Assembly: GCF_000739915.1 (NCBI RefSeq)
Contig: NZ_BBJT01000005.1
Location: 407,691 to 471,690, forward strand
DNA: 64,000 bases
Direction of reading: 5' to 3'
DNA from: Paenibacillus chitinolyticus NBRC 15660
GTDB taxonomy: Bacteria > Bacillota > Bacilli > Paenibacillales > NBRC-103111
A program made the translations under genes and the position numbers. The notes under the pieces were generated by a model. It was given only the letters and a program-made list of their open reading frames with translations, did not search any database and was not told where the DNA came from. Positions 25,547 to 33,809 of the stretch are shown here, one piece after another. Every line of letters starts with the position of its first letter. Position 1 is the stretch's first letter.

Positions 25547-26551
25547 TTAGCGGACTCCCTTTAGAACGTCGCCCTGCTTGGGCGCGGCTCCCCCCTCAAA
25601 ACGGATGCGGACCGACTTCGACCCGAACAAATCCGTCCCGTCCGCAACGTGAAAATGGATATGGGGCTCGCTCGTATTGCCTGAGTTCCCGACACGCCCG
25701 AGAAGCTGGCCCCGTTCGATTTTGTCTCCGGGTTTTACCGTGATCGTGCCTTTTTTGAAATGGGCCAGAAAGCTGTACTCACCGCTGCCGTGATCGATGA
25801 TCACGTGATTGCCTGCGGGATTCTTCTCGTCGGTCTGCCCGATCGGGTTATCCGGCCTGCCGTTCTCCACCGCTTTCACGATGCCGGGAGCCGGAGCCGT
25901 CACTTCCTGGTTGTACGCGTAATAACTCTCCAGTTTGCCCGGATCGCCGGTGTAGCTGGAAGTTCCCTTGATTTGCACAAGGTCGTAGGCGTACCGCTGG
26001 GATTCATGCTCGTAATGATAATTCAGAAGCACGTTCGTTCCGCCCCAGAACACGGTCCACTCCCCCCGGAAAGGAAGGGAAAATTCCGCGCGGCTGAATG
26101 CTTCGTCCGAAGCCGGATACGTCTTGAGAGGCACGAATTGAAGCCCCTGGATGACCCCCTTGCCGTCGATAGCGGCCGTCAGCCCTTTTTGCCCGGACTC
26201 GTCCGTCCATACGTAACGATCCCCGTCCCCGAGGGGCAGCTTGCTCTGCAGCTTGTATGCGCGGACATCTTTATTGAAATCTCCGGCCAGTTCGCTTAAC
26301 TGCTCCAGACTCACGTCTTTCTTGAATTCAGGGCTGAAGCGGCTGTAAATCTCTTTGATTTTCCCCTGCAAAAATAGGGCCGCAAGGTTCTCCGGCTCAA
26401 ACTTCGCCTCTTTCTCCGCATCCGGCGATGCTGCCGGGGGCGCAGGCGAAACGGCCGAGGACGGCTCCGCCTCCGTCCTGCCGCAACCGGCAAGTCCCGG
26501 AAGAACAAGCAGTACGGCTGCCATCCCCCAGATCGTCGCTGTTCGTTTCAT
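25547..26551 (-). CDS. M23 (LytM-type) peptidase lipoprotein
   Basis: A 334-residue lipoprotein with signal and lipobox LAGC (Cys23), then a Pro/Ala/Ser linker. A DUF3887-like region of about 100 residues follows (FLQGKIKEIYSRFSPEFKK). A C-terminal M23 domain has YHYEHESQRYAYDL, GNHVIIDHGSGEYSFLAHF and EPHIHFHVADG, the HxH zinc ligands. Such proteins cleave peptidoglycan cross-bridges or act as regulators when degenerate; here the zinc ligands look intact. GGAGAGGGAG precedes the ATG. It is divergent from the two-component system at 26790, which may control it. Confidence 0.87.
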   Translation of the reverse strand: MKRTATIWGMAAVLLVLPGLAGCGRTEAEPSSAVSPAPPAASPDAEKEAKFEPENLAALFLQGKIKEIYSRFSPEFKKDVSLEQLSELAGDFNKDVRAYKLQSKLPLGDGDRYVWTDESGQKGLTAAIDGKGVIQGLQFVPLKTYPASDEAFSRAEFSLPFRGEWTVFWGGTNVLLNYHYEHESQRYAYDLVQIKGTSSYTGDPGKLESYYAYNQEVTAPAPGIVKAVENGRPDNPIGQTDEKNPAGNHVIIDHGSGEYSFLAHFKKGTITVKPGDKIERGQLLGRVGNSGNTSEPHIHFHVADGTDLFGSKSVRIRFEGGAAPKQGDVLKGVR

Positions 26552-26789
26552 TTCTCCCTCTCCTTTACGATTTCCTTAAGAACGCGGAGCCTCTGTCTCA
26601 TCTGTCTGCTCCGGCACGTTCAGCGTACCATCCGGACATTACCTCAGCCGAAACGCCGCATTACCGGAAGCTTATTTTCGAAGCCTTTCTTTTCCTCTTT
26701 CGTTAAGGTTCCGTTAAGGTGCTGTTTCAGACGGGTTCACCCGATCGTGATATGATGGGAACAAGAATGGAATAAAGGAGCGGTTTTGT

Positions 26790-27548
26790 ATGAAAGAAGC
26801 CCGGCTGTTGATCGTCGACGACGAACCGGCTCTGTTGCATATGCTGGAGAAAGTTCTTGCCAAGGAAGGTTTTACGCGGATCGATACCGTCTCAACCGCC
26901 GAGGAGGCTCTGGAGGCCTGCAAGCGTCAGACCTATGATCTGATTGTTCTGGATGTCATGCTCCCCGGAAAAAGCGGTTTCGACATTTGCCCGCTGCTGC
27001 GGGCCGAAACGGATGCGCCGATTCTTTTTCTGACCGCCAGGGGCTCCGATCTCGATAAACTGACCGGTTTCGCCCTGGGGGGAGACGATTATGTGACGAA
27101 GCCGTTCAATCCTCTGGAAGTGGCGGCACGCATCAAAGCCCGTTTGAGACGACATGTCCGAACCGCGCCGGAAGCCGGGGATCCGAGAGCTGCCGATGCG
27201 GCGGCGGAAGAAGCTTCCGAGCACTACGACTACGGACGCTTTCAGGTTCACGTGCAGGCCGGAGAACTCCGGGTGCAGGGGCAAAGTCTGGCGTGTCCGG
27301 CACTCGTGTTTCAACTGCTCGTATTTCTGTGCCGCCACCCGAACCGGATTTTCAGCAAGCAGCAGCTGTATGAGCAGGTATGGGGAACGGACAGCTACGG
27401 AGACGACAATACCGTGATGGTGCATATTCACCGCATACGCGAAAGAATCGAGGAAAATCCCGGCGATCCCCGCTTTCTCGTGACGGTGCGCGGACTCGGC
27501 TACAAGCTTGTGCGCCCGGCTGCTCCGCAGGAGGTACGCGTACCGTGA
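26790..27548 (+). CDS. OmpR/PhoB-family response regulator
   Basis: A 252-residue regulator. The receiver domain has acidic DD at 10-11, phospho-acceptor Asp55 (LIVLDVMLPGKSG) and Lys near 112 (VTKPFNPLEVAARI). An Ala/Glu-rich linker of about 25 residues leads to a winged-helix output domain (FSKQQLYEQVWG, NTVMVHIHRIRERI, TVRGLGYKLV). AAGGAG precedes the ATG. The stop overlaps the GTG start of the kinase gene, so the pair is translationally coupled. The signal is unknown; the divergent M23 peptidase lipoprotein is a candidate target. Confidence 0.93.
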   Translation: MKEARLLIVDDEPALLHMLEKVLAKEGFTRIDTVSTAEEALEACKRQTYDLIVLDVMLPGKSGFDICPLLRAETDAPILFLTARGSDLDKLTGFALGGDDYVTKPFNPLEVAARIKARLRRHVRTAPEAGDPRAADAAAEEASEHYDYGRFQVHVQAGELRVQGQSLACPALVFQLLVFLCRHPNRIFSKQQLYEQVWGTDSYGDDNTVMVHIHRIRERIEENPGDPRFLVTVRGLGYKLVRPAAPQEVRVP

Positions 27549-29293
27549 CGGTCCGAAAACGGCTGATTGTTCGTTTTGTCATTCAGCTTGTAACCGTGAG
27601 CAGTTTTATTCTGCTGCTGATCGGCGGAGCCGTCGCCTATATGCTCACCGGCATGGCAAAGCTCGAAATGAACCGTGATTTCAGCAAAGCCGGCATGTCC
27701 ATGCTCGTCCAAACGGTCCGGACGGAGAACGGGAAGCTGATCTTCGACGAGGATCTGCTGGACAAAGCGCTCCGGTCCGGCGGCTGGCTGCAGGCGGTGG
27801 ATGAAACCGGGGCCGTTATCCGGTCCTACGGGACGCCTGCCGATGTTCCGGCACAGTACGAGCCCGGAGAATTTATCGATTACTGGACGGGAAATAAGCC
27901 GTTCCCCTACACCCTTTTTCTCTGGATCGAAGAAAAAGACGGCAGGACCTATACGCTGCTCTACGGAAAACGCAGCGCCGAAAACGTTCTGCTGGACGAG
28001 ATTCTCGCCGCAGGTCCGCCCGGGGATAAGCAGCCGGAGATACCCGCTTCCATCCGGGAGCGGCTGGACCGGTCCGGTGCCATTCTCCAGCTTCTCGACC
28101 GCAGCGGCAGGGAGCTCGCTTCGTACAACCGGCCGGATTCGATCCCCGCGGTCTATACGCTGCAGGATCTGGCGCTCCGCCGCCAATACAGCGAGCGTTA
28201 CGGGTTCGCCTCCGCTTCGCGCAGCCTGGAGGACGGCCGCACCTGGATCGTCCATGCCCCCGTGCGCAGCGCGGAGCAGAACGTCTTCCCGGCTACGGAA
28301 GCGCAGGTCATGCTTACGGCATTCGTCGGCCTGGCCGCCGGGCTGCTTGTGCTGCTCGTCGGAGCGGCGTTCTGGTACGGCCACCGCTTCGGCACGCCGA
28401 TCGTGCATATCCTCGCTTGGCTGCACCGGCTCAGCCGGGGAGAATATACGGAGCCGGGCGTGGCGAAAGGGAGATCGGGCAGCCGGCGAAGAGACGGGCG
28501 CCTGAAGCGGCGCTACCGCCTGTACGGAGATGTCATGCAGTCGATGGAGCATCTGTCCGGCGCTTTAAGCTCCGCCGAGGAAGCCCGTGGGCGTCTGGAG
28601 CGGACGCGGGACGAGTGGATATCCGGCATCTCGCACGATTTAAAGACACCTCTGGCTTCCATCAAGGGGTACGCCCATATGCTCGAAACGCCCCAATACA
28701 CGTGGACGGAACGGGAAATCCGGGAATTTGCGGCTATCATCAAAGATAAGGCGGATTTTATGGATGAGCTGATCGGCGATCTCAGTCTGACTTTCCGTCT
28801 CAGCAACGACGAGAGGCCCCAGGCCGCGGAACAAACCGAACTCAACGAGTTCGTGCGCCGCTGTATTCTGGGGGTTGTGAACGATGCGGAGTTCGCCCAC
28901 GCCAACGTGTCGTTCGAGCCGGAAGAGGAGGCGCTTGTCCGTTCCGTCGACCGGCAGGCGCTCCGCCGCATCCTCGACAACCTCCTTGCGAATGCCGTCC
29001 GCCACAACCCTCCGTCCACGCAGATCCGGGTATTCCTTCGGAAAGCCCCGGAGTGGGCCGCTTCCTCGCCAGGGGGTTTCATCCTTCGAGTCGAAGACAA
29101 CGGAGTGGGCATGGATAAGCAGACTCTGGGTAAACTGTTCGACCGCTATTACCGCGGAACGAACACGGAAGGCACCACCCGTGGGACCGGCCTCGGCATG
29201 GCGATTGCCAGGCAGTTGGCCTTGCGGCTCGGCGGCTCCATTGCGGCGGAAAGCGAGCCGGGACGGGGAACGTCCGTAACGGTGACGCTTTAG
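27545..29293 (+). CDS. Membrane sensor histidine kinase
   Basis: A 582-residue kinase. A membrane segment at about 15-38 is followed by an extracytoplasmic region of about 220 residues, a second membrane segment near 260-280, and a HAMP-like stretch containing a basic insert GRSGSRRRDGRLKRR. The phospho-acceptor is in GISHDLKTPLASIKGYAH (near 365). The ATP domain has LDNLLANAVRHN, VEDNGVGMD and GTGLGMAIAR. The GTG at 27545 follows CAGGAGG and overlaps the regulator stop. The cognate regulator is the preceding gene. Confidence 0.92.
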   Translation: MTVRKRLIVRFVIQLVTVSSFILLLIGGAVAYMLTGMAKLEMNRDFSKAGMSMLVQTVRTENGKLIFDEDLLDKALRSGGWLQAVDETGAVIRSYGTPADVPAQYEPGEFIDYWTGNKPFPYTLFLWIEEKDGRTYTLLYGKRSAENVLLDEILAAGPPGDKQPEIPASIRERLDRSGAILQLLDRSGRELASYNRPDSIPAVYTLQDLALRRQYSERYGFASASRSLEDGRTWIVHAPVRSAEQNVFPATEAQVMLTAFVGLAAGLLVLLVGAAFWYGHRFGTPIVHILAWLHRLSRGEYTEPGVAKGRSGSRRRDGRLKRRYRLYGDVMQSMEHLSGALSSAEEARGRLERTRDEWISGISHDLKTPLASIKGYAHMLETPQYTWTEREIREFAAIIKDKADFMDELIGDLSLTFRLSNDERPQAAEQTELNEFVRRCILGVVNDAEFAHANVSFEPEEEALVRSVDRQALRRILDNLLANAVRHNPPSTQIRVFLRKAPEWAASSPGGFILRVEDNGVGMDKQTLGKLFDRYYRGTNTEGTTRGTGLGMAIARQLALRLGGSIAAESEPGRGTSVTVTL

Positions 29294-29330
29294 GAGCGGC
29301 AGTCACGGCTAAAGCCGCGGGGCCGCGACA

Positions 29331-29395
29331 GCGCAGACGGGCGGCGCAGACGGGCGGCGCAGACGGGCGGCGCAGACGGGCGACGCAAGCGGGCA
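29331..29395. repeat. 13-bp tandem repeat, five units
   Basis: Four perfect units of GCGCAGACGGGCG and a fifth diverged unit just after the kinase gene. It lies between a stop codon and a terminator and codes for nothing convincing. Confidence 0.8.
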
Positions 29396-29480
29396 GCGCC
29401 GCTGCGGGAGTGTCCGTCGAGCGCGACGGCAGGGGCCCCGGGGCGACATGCCTGCGCAAACGCCCCTGCCGCGCGGCAAG

Positions 29481-29543
29481 CAAAAAAGCCTCTGACAAAG
29501 GAGATGCATATCCAACGCATCGGTCTGTCAGAGGCTTTTTTAT
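29481..29543. terminator. Bidirectional terminator between kinase and permease genes
   Basis: AAAAAAGCCTCTGACA and its exact complement form a 16-bp stem around a 28-base loop that itself can fold; T-runs exist in both directions. Confidence 0.88.
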
Positions 29544-29554
29544 ATACGTAAGGC

Positions 29555-30862
29555 TTACACCGCGGAGGCGTCTTTTTTACGTGCGGAACGCTCCCGGTAC
29601 AGAAAAAACTGCTCCAGGACGATACAGACGAGCATACCCAGCACAAGCCCGTTGTTGGCTACTGTGCGGACCAGACCCGGAAGCTGAGCAATCGCCGAAG
29701 CGGGGACGAACAAGCTGCCGATGCCGATCATAAGCGACACCCCGATTATAAAATAATCGCGGTCGCCACCCTTAAGCGAATGATATTCACGCAGCGCGAG
29801 GCCGATCATCGAAGCGAACGGCACGAAGATGACCGCGTAACCTACCGGCATCGGCAGGGAGGTGAAAATGGCCGTGACCGGCGGGAACAAGCTGATCAGC
29901 ACCATGCAGACGGAGGCCAGCACAAACGGCAGCCGCTGAACAAGTCCCGTCGTCAGTATGAATCCCGCGGTTCCGGAAATGGGCACGCAGCCCATCGCGG
30001 AAAACAAGCCTCCGAGTGCCGTCGAGACGCCCATCATCAGGCTGGTGCGATTGTAGTTCACAGGGGCTGCGGCCGCGTTTTTGTCGGCGGACACTTTTTC
30101 CACGACCTGAATGCTTGCAATGAGGTTCGCGAGCAGCAGCAGACCGATCAGGACGGACGTCGGCAGAATGCCCGCGTCCCACTGTGGAAGTCCCCACTCG
30201 AAAATTCCCGGCAGGGCGAACGCCGCATCGGAAGCCGGTACGTCCGGCGCGATACCCAGCAGCATAAACAGGACCCAGCCCGTCAGCAGCGCAAGCAAAA
30301 TCGAATAATTCCGGAGAAACCGGCTGCGGGTCCGCGGCAGGAGCATCGAAAGCAGAAGCACGGCGAAGGCCGGCAGGGCCACGCGCGAATCCACGGCATC
30401 CTGCAGATAGCCGATTCCAAGCAGTCCTTTCATAAAAGAGCCGCTGAGCTGGGCGACCAGAATCAGCAGGTACGTGCCTGTGACAAGAGGCGTGAACAGC
30501 TTGCGGATTTTGCCGATCCACCCGAGGGCACCGAGCAGCAGGAACAGGGCTCCCGTCAAAAGCATACCCATTTCAAGCTGGCGAAGACCGTCCGCGAGTG
30601 CCAGGGCACCCGAAGAGATCAGGCCCGCGTATACAACGAAAATACCCCACCACAGGCCGGCGGGGCCTTCCATCATCGGCAATTTGTGGCCGAAAAGCGT
30701 TTGCAGCAGGGCGGAGACGCCGATCAGCAGAAAAGTCCGCTGCATAAACGTCGCGATATCCGCCGGCGGCAGATGCAGCGCATTGCCTACGGCAAGCGGA
30801 GCGACCAAGCTCCCGGCCAGAATAAAGGCCAGCCACTGAATCGTAGAAAAAAACAATTTCAT
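29555..30862 (-). CDS. NCS2-family purine/uracil permease (uracil/xanthine type)
   Basis: A 435-residue membrane transporter with about 12 helices. NCS2 family marks include GxxQTLFGHKLPMMEGPAG near residue 60 and a helix-8/10 region with SGTAGFILTTGLVQRLPFV. Members move nucleobases with protons. It resembles Bacillus YwdJ more than PyrP. Substrate specificity cannot be read directly. The start ATG has AAGGAGTC upstream. No purine riboswitch aptamer was found in the 200 bases upstream, and it is a single gene. Confidence 0.85.
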   Translation of the reverse strand: MKLFFSTIQWLAFILAGSLVAPLAVGNALHLPPADIATFMQRTFLLIGVSALLQTLFGHKLPMMEGPAGLWWGIFVVYAGLISSGALALADGLRQLEMGMLLTGALFLLLGALGWIGKIRKLFTPLVTGTYLLILVAQLSGSFMKGLLGIGYLQDAVDSRVALPAFAVLLLSMLLPRTRSRFLRNYSILLALLTGWVLFMLLGIAPDVPASDAAFALPGIFEWGLPQWDAGILPTSVLIGLLLLANLIASIQVVEKVSADKNAAAAPVNYNRTSLMMGVSTALGGLFSAMGCVPISGTAGFILTTGLVQRLPFVLASVCMVLISLFPPVTAIFTSLPMPVGYAVIFVPFASMIGLALREYHSLKGGDRDYFIIGVSLMIGIGSLFVPASAIAQLPGLVRTVANNGLVLGMLVCIVLEQFFLYRERSARKKDASAV

Positions 30863-31179
30863 CGGAACAAGACTCCTTGTCGGGCTCGACTATAAACAAA
30901 TCTTTACAGTCTTAAGATATGTTAAAAAAACAATCATATCCCACCCGGACAAAGTTTGGCAAGAAATCGGGGGAAATCTTTCTGCCGGATACCGGCTGAA
31001 TCCCGTCCGCATAATGTTCGGCCTTAACCCGGGGGTTCGGCCCCCTGCTCCGGCTGACGGATCGGCAGCAGTTCGTTCCGAACGGCCCCTCCCAGGGAGC
31101 GGAGAACGGTTTGAAGGACTTACTGCCGTCTATTCCAAATGGGGTTTGCGGTCCGGTTCACCATGGGAAATCAGCCGGA

Positions 31180-31230
31180 TTGACAGAGGGGGCTTTTTTA
31201 GTGTACATTAAATTTAGTACCTGGTACTAA
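31180..31230 (+). promoter_or_regulatory. Promoter and FapR-type operator of fabH
   Basis: TTGACA at 31180 and TACATT at 31204 form a promoter. Right after it TTAGTACCTGGTACTAA (31214-31230) is a perfect inverted repeat matching the FapR operator of Bacillus fatty-acid genes. FapR represses until malonyl-CoA accumulates. In Bacillus subtilis fabHB is in that regulon. Confidence 0.85.
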
Positions 31231-31263
31231 TATCAACTACTATATTCTTGGTGAGGTGATCGG

Positions 31264-32247
31264 ATGAACTCGAAAGCAAGAATTTCCGCGGTCGGCAGCT
31301 ATGTTCCCGAGAAAAGATTGACAAACTCCGACTTGGAGCGCTTGGTGGAAACGAACGACGAATGGATCGTCCAGAGAACCGGCATGCGGGAAAGACGAAT
31401 TGCCGCTCCCGGAGAATATACGAGTCATATGTGCATCTCCGCCATCGATAACATGATCGCCGAATACGGGGTTTCCCTGGAGGATGTGGATCTGATCCTG
31501 ACGGCGACCAATACGCCGGATCTTCCTTTCCCGACGGTATCCTGTCTCGTACAGGCGCACTTCGGCATCCCGTCGACGGGCGCTCTCGACCTGAACGCGA
31601 CCTGCGCGGGCTTCGTTTATGCGCTTCATACGGCGAACGCTTTTATTACGGCGGGCCTGCACCGCAAAATTCTCGTGCTCGGCGCCGATCACATGTCGGC
31701 CATTACCGACTATACGGACCGTACCACGTGTATTCTGCTCGGCGACGGTGCGGGAGCCGCTCTCGTTGAGGCCGCGGCCGACGGGGCTCCCGGCGCTTTC
31801 CTTGGGCACCATCTGGGATCGGACGGTACGGGCGGCGTGCATTTGTACCGCTCCGGACTGGCGGACCGTCTCGGGGAGAAAGATTTGGAAGGTGCCGGGA
31901 AGCTTGTCCAAAACGGACGGGAAGTGTACAAATTCGCCGTCGGCACGGTCCCCAAAGGGGTAAGCGCACTGCTGGATTCGGCCGGTATGGCGATGTCCGA
32001 GGTAGACTGGTTTATTCCGCACAGCGCTAATCTGCGCATTATCGAATCCGTCTGCGAGCGCCTGGATTTCCCTGTCGAGAAAACGCTGTACAGCTTGGAG
32101 TATTACGGCAATACCTCGGCGGCCACCATTCCCCTGTCGCTCCATATGGGACTGAAAGAAGGCAAAATCAAGCCGGGCGACCTACTGCTTCTTTATGGCT
32201 TCGGCGGCGGACTGGTACATGGCGGGCTGCTCGTGCGCTGGGGATGA
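31264..32247 (+). CDS. fabH: 3-oxoacyl-ACP synthase III
   Basis: A 327-residue ketoacyl synthase III that starts fatty-acid chains from acyl-CoA and malonyl-ACP. The catalytic triad is visible: Cys114 in NATCAGF, His in WFIPHSANLRI (about 251) and Asn in YYGNTSAA (about 281). TRMRERRI-like and GFGGGLVHG ends are typical. GAGGTGA precedes the ATG. The FapR-type operator fixes its regulation. It is a lone gene, more like the second FabH paralogue (YhfB) of Bacillus than the fabHA-fabF operon copy. Confidence 0.93.
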   Translation: MNSKARISAVGSYVPEKRLTNSDLERLVETNDEWIVQRTGMRERRIAAPGEYTSHMCISAIDNMIAEYGVSLEDVDLILTATNTPDLPFPTVSCLVQAHFGIPSTGALDLNATCAGFVYALHTANAFITAGLHRKILVLGADHMSAITDYTDRTTCILLGDGAGAALVEAAADGAPGAFLGHHLGSDGTGGVHLYRSGLADRLGEKDLEGAGKLVQNGREVYKFAVGTVPKGVSALLDSAGMAMSEVDWFIPHSANLRIIESVCERLDFPVEKTLYSLEYYGNTSAATIPLSLHMGLKEGKIKPGDLLLLYGFGGGLVHGGLLVRWG

Positions 32248-32468
32248 GTAATCCGCTGCCTACCGCATTTGCCGCATCTGCCGCATCTGCATCTGCTGCA
32301 TTCTCATCCGCCGCCAGGCCGGCGCAGTTCCCGCATCCGCACCAGGTCTAGCTCTAGCCCTTTTGCTCTTGTTTGCGCGTCCGCTTGCCTCCTGCTCTTG
32401 CCCTCGCTTTCCCGCTTACACCGGCGCGAATACGCTGGCGCAAGCGGCGGTTTCCGCTCCCGCCGGGC
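32248..32468. other. Short-repeat intergenic region after fabH
   Basis: It begins with GCCGCATCT-type short repeats (about 32270-32300) and is GC-rich. No gene or clear terminator seen. Confidence 0.4.
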
Positions 32469-32921
32469 TCAACCGGCCGGCGCTGAAGGCGCCGCTTCTT
32501 CGGCGTTTCCCCCGGGCTCTTCCGCGCCGGGGCAGACAAACGCCCGCGTGCCCGAACGGACCCGCTCACGTGTGTTCAGCCACGGCTTCGCGGCAGTCTT
32601 CGACCGGCGGCGGCGCGGCTGCAGCAGCAGGTCGATTTTGCGCTGCAGCACGAAATGATAGGCGGCCAGCGTCTGAAGAAGCCCGCTGGCCGCGGAACCC
32701 GGTCGTCGGCCGCCGGGAAACGCCTCCGGCGGAAGCAGCAGATCGGCGGGCTGATTGCCGCCCGCTGTACCCGCTTCTCCGCATGAGGAGTCCGCGCCCC
32801 GCGCAGCGGCTCCCGGCAGTGCAGCGGCCGCCTCGGTTACGCGCATCATCGCCCGCTGGCTGCAGGCCAGAGCCTGCAGCATTTCGAGCTTCCAGGCATC
32901 CTCCGTCAGGCGCGAGGTCAT
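32469..32921 (-). CDS. Uncharacterised 150-residue protein, third of a three-gene set
   Basis: Not recognised. The N-terminal helix TEDAWKLEMLQALACSQRAM resembles the two upstream small proteins in style (amphipathic helices, no signal). The middle is low-complexity Gly/Ala-rich, then LLQTLAAYHFVLQRKIDLLL. The C-terminus is Arg- and Ala-rich. The ATG overlaps the stop of the preceding gene (ATGA) and has GGAGGCGGG upstream, so the real frame is this one rather than longer overlapping frames. Confidence 0.55.
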   Translation of the reverse strand: MTSRLTEDAWKLEMLQALACSQRAMMRVTEAAAALPGAAARGADSSCGEAGTAGGNQPADLLLPPEAFPGGRRPGSAASGLLQTLAAYHFVLQRKIDLLLQPRRRRSKTAAKPWLNTRERVRSGTRAFVCPGAEEPGGNAEEAAPSAPAG

Positions 32922-33250
32922 TTGTTCCCGCCTCCGAGCAAATCGGAGAAATCGCCCATACCACCGCCGCCCTGATTTTCCTGTTCTCCGATTACAATTT
33001 GCAGATGCTTGCCAAGCGACTGTTCCATTCTCGTTATCGCCTCGATCAACTCGATCAAACCGTCGTGAACTTCCAGCGGCTGCTGCACCTGATCCTGATG
33101 CGTGGCAAACTGCTGCGCCGTCAAGTGACTGCATATCCACGCTTTCGATTTTTCGGCTTCCGCCGCCTTCGCTTCCAGCATCGACGCAATGCTCACCTGC
33201 ATTTGCGCCACGGACTGGAGAATCCGTACATAGGAGACTTCCCTGCTCAC
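32918..33250 (-). CDS. Small helical protein, second of a three-gene set
   Basis: A 110-residue protein with no known domain. Long amphipathic helices (SYVRILQSVAQMQVSIASML; HDGLIELIEAITRMEQSLGK) are followed by a Gly/Asp/Asn-rich tail with GGGGMGDFSDLLGGG. Helical build and absence of a signal suggest a structural or adaptor role. It is coupled to the next gene by ATGA overlap and lies at the head of the glycan locus. In related Paenibacillus genomes such small proteins precede glycosyltransferase genes (memory, unverified). Confidence 0.65.
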   Translation of the reverse strand: MSREVSYVRILQSVAQMQVSIASMLEAKAAEAEKSKAWICSHLTAQQFATHQDQVQQPLEVHDGLIELIEAITRMEQSLGKHLQIVIGEQENQGGGGMGDFSDLLGGGNK

Positions 33251-33379
33251 AAGCTCCGCCCGCCTTTCTTTTACGTGCCTTGCGTACTTTGCCGTATCCG
33301 CCCTCCGCCTCTTTCCGCTTCGGCTTTCGGCGTACTTCCGGCGTCCGTCTTTCAGCTTACGGCGCCCGTTTTCCGGAGG

Positions 33380-33670
33380 CTATTCGTCCCCTTCGCCGCT
33401 TTCCAATTCCTTCACGACGAGCCCGAGGTTGGTCGCCAGCGCTTCCTCCAGATCCGCGAGCGAGGACAAGTAACTCGTCACATTCCGTGTAACGTTAACC
33501 GATTGGCTCAGAAGCGTTTCGTTATCCGCAAACGCCGGGTTCTTATCCGGAATTTGACCGATCAATCCCGCCATATGCGCGGCTACCTCGCTTTTATAGT
33601 GAAGGATTTTGGCGAGCTCCAGATGGGATCTGGAAATATGCCGCACCAGCGCGTCTTTTTCGCGTTCCAT
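33380..33670 (-). CDS. Small helical protein, first of a three-gene set
   Basis: A 96-residue protein of two helices: EKDALVRHISRSHLELAKIL and SQSVNVTRNVTSYLSSLADL, ending acidic (ELESGEGDE). GGAGGGACGGG precedes the ATG. No family recognised. It resembles the following 110-residue protein in length and helix pattern, and the two may be distant paralogues that associate. Confidence 0.6.
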   Translation of the reverse strand: MEREKDALVRHISRSHLELAKILHYKSEVAAHMAGLIGQIPDKNPAFADNETLLSQSVNVTRNVTSYLSSLADLEEALATNLGLVVKELESGEGDE

Positions 33671-33809
33671 CCCGTCCCTCCTTCCCCTGCGCCGCCCGGT
33701 TTTCTTTTATTCAAAAGTATATGCACGGAGAACCGCGGGTGTCCGCGGACAAGCGACGGCGCTTGCAGTGGGACCGGACTCTGCGGCCCCCCGCTTCCTT
33801 AATTCCCAC

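Noticed and set aside
29331..29395. 13-bp tandem repeats as an origin or iteron set
   Set aside because: Only five GC-rich units in a stop-to-terminator gap with no replication gene nearby; simple slippage is more likely.
30863..31179. Possible purine riboswitch or attenuator upstream of the NCS2 permease
   Set aside because: No purine-aptamer core pattern or terminator-antiterminator pair is visible.
32363..33802. 479-codon plus-strand frame at the start of the glycan locus
   Set aside because: Antisense to the three small helical proteins, which have start overlap and ribosome-binding sites; the composition is Pro/Arg-rich shadow-like.
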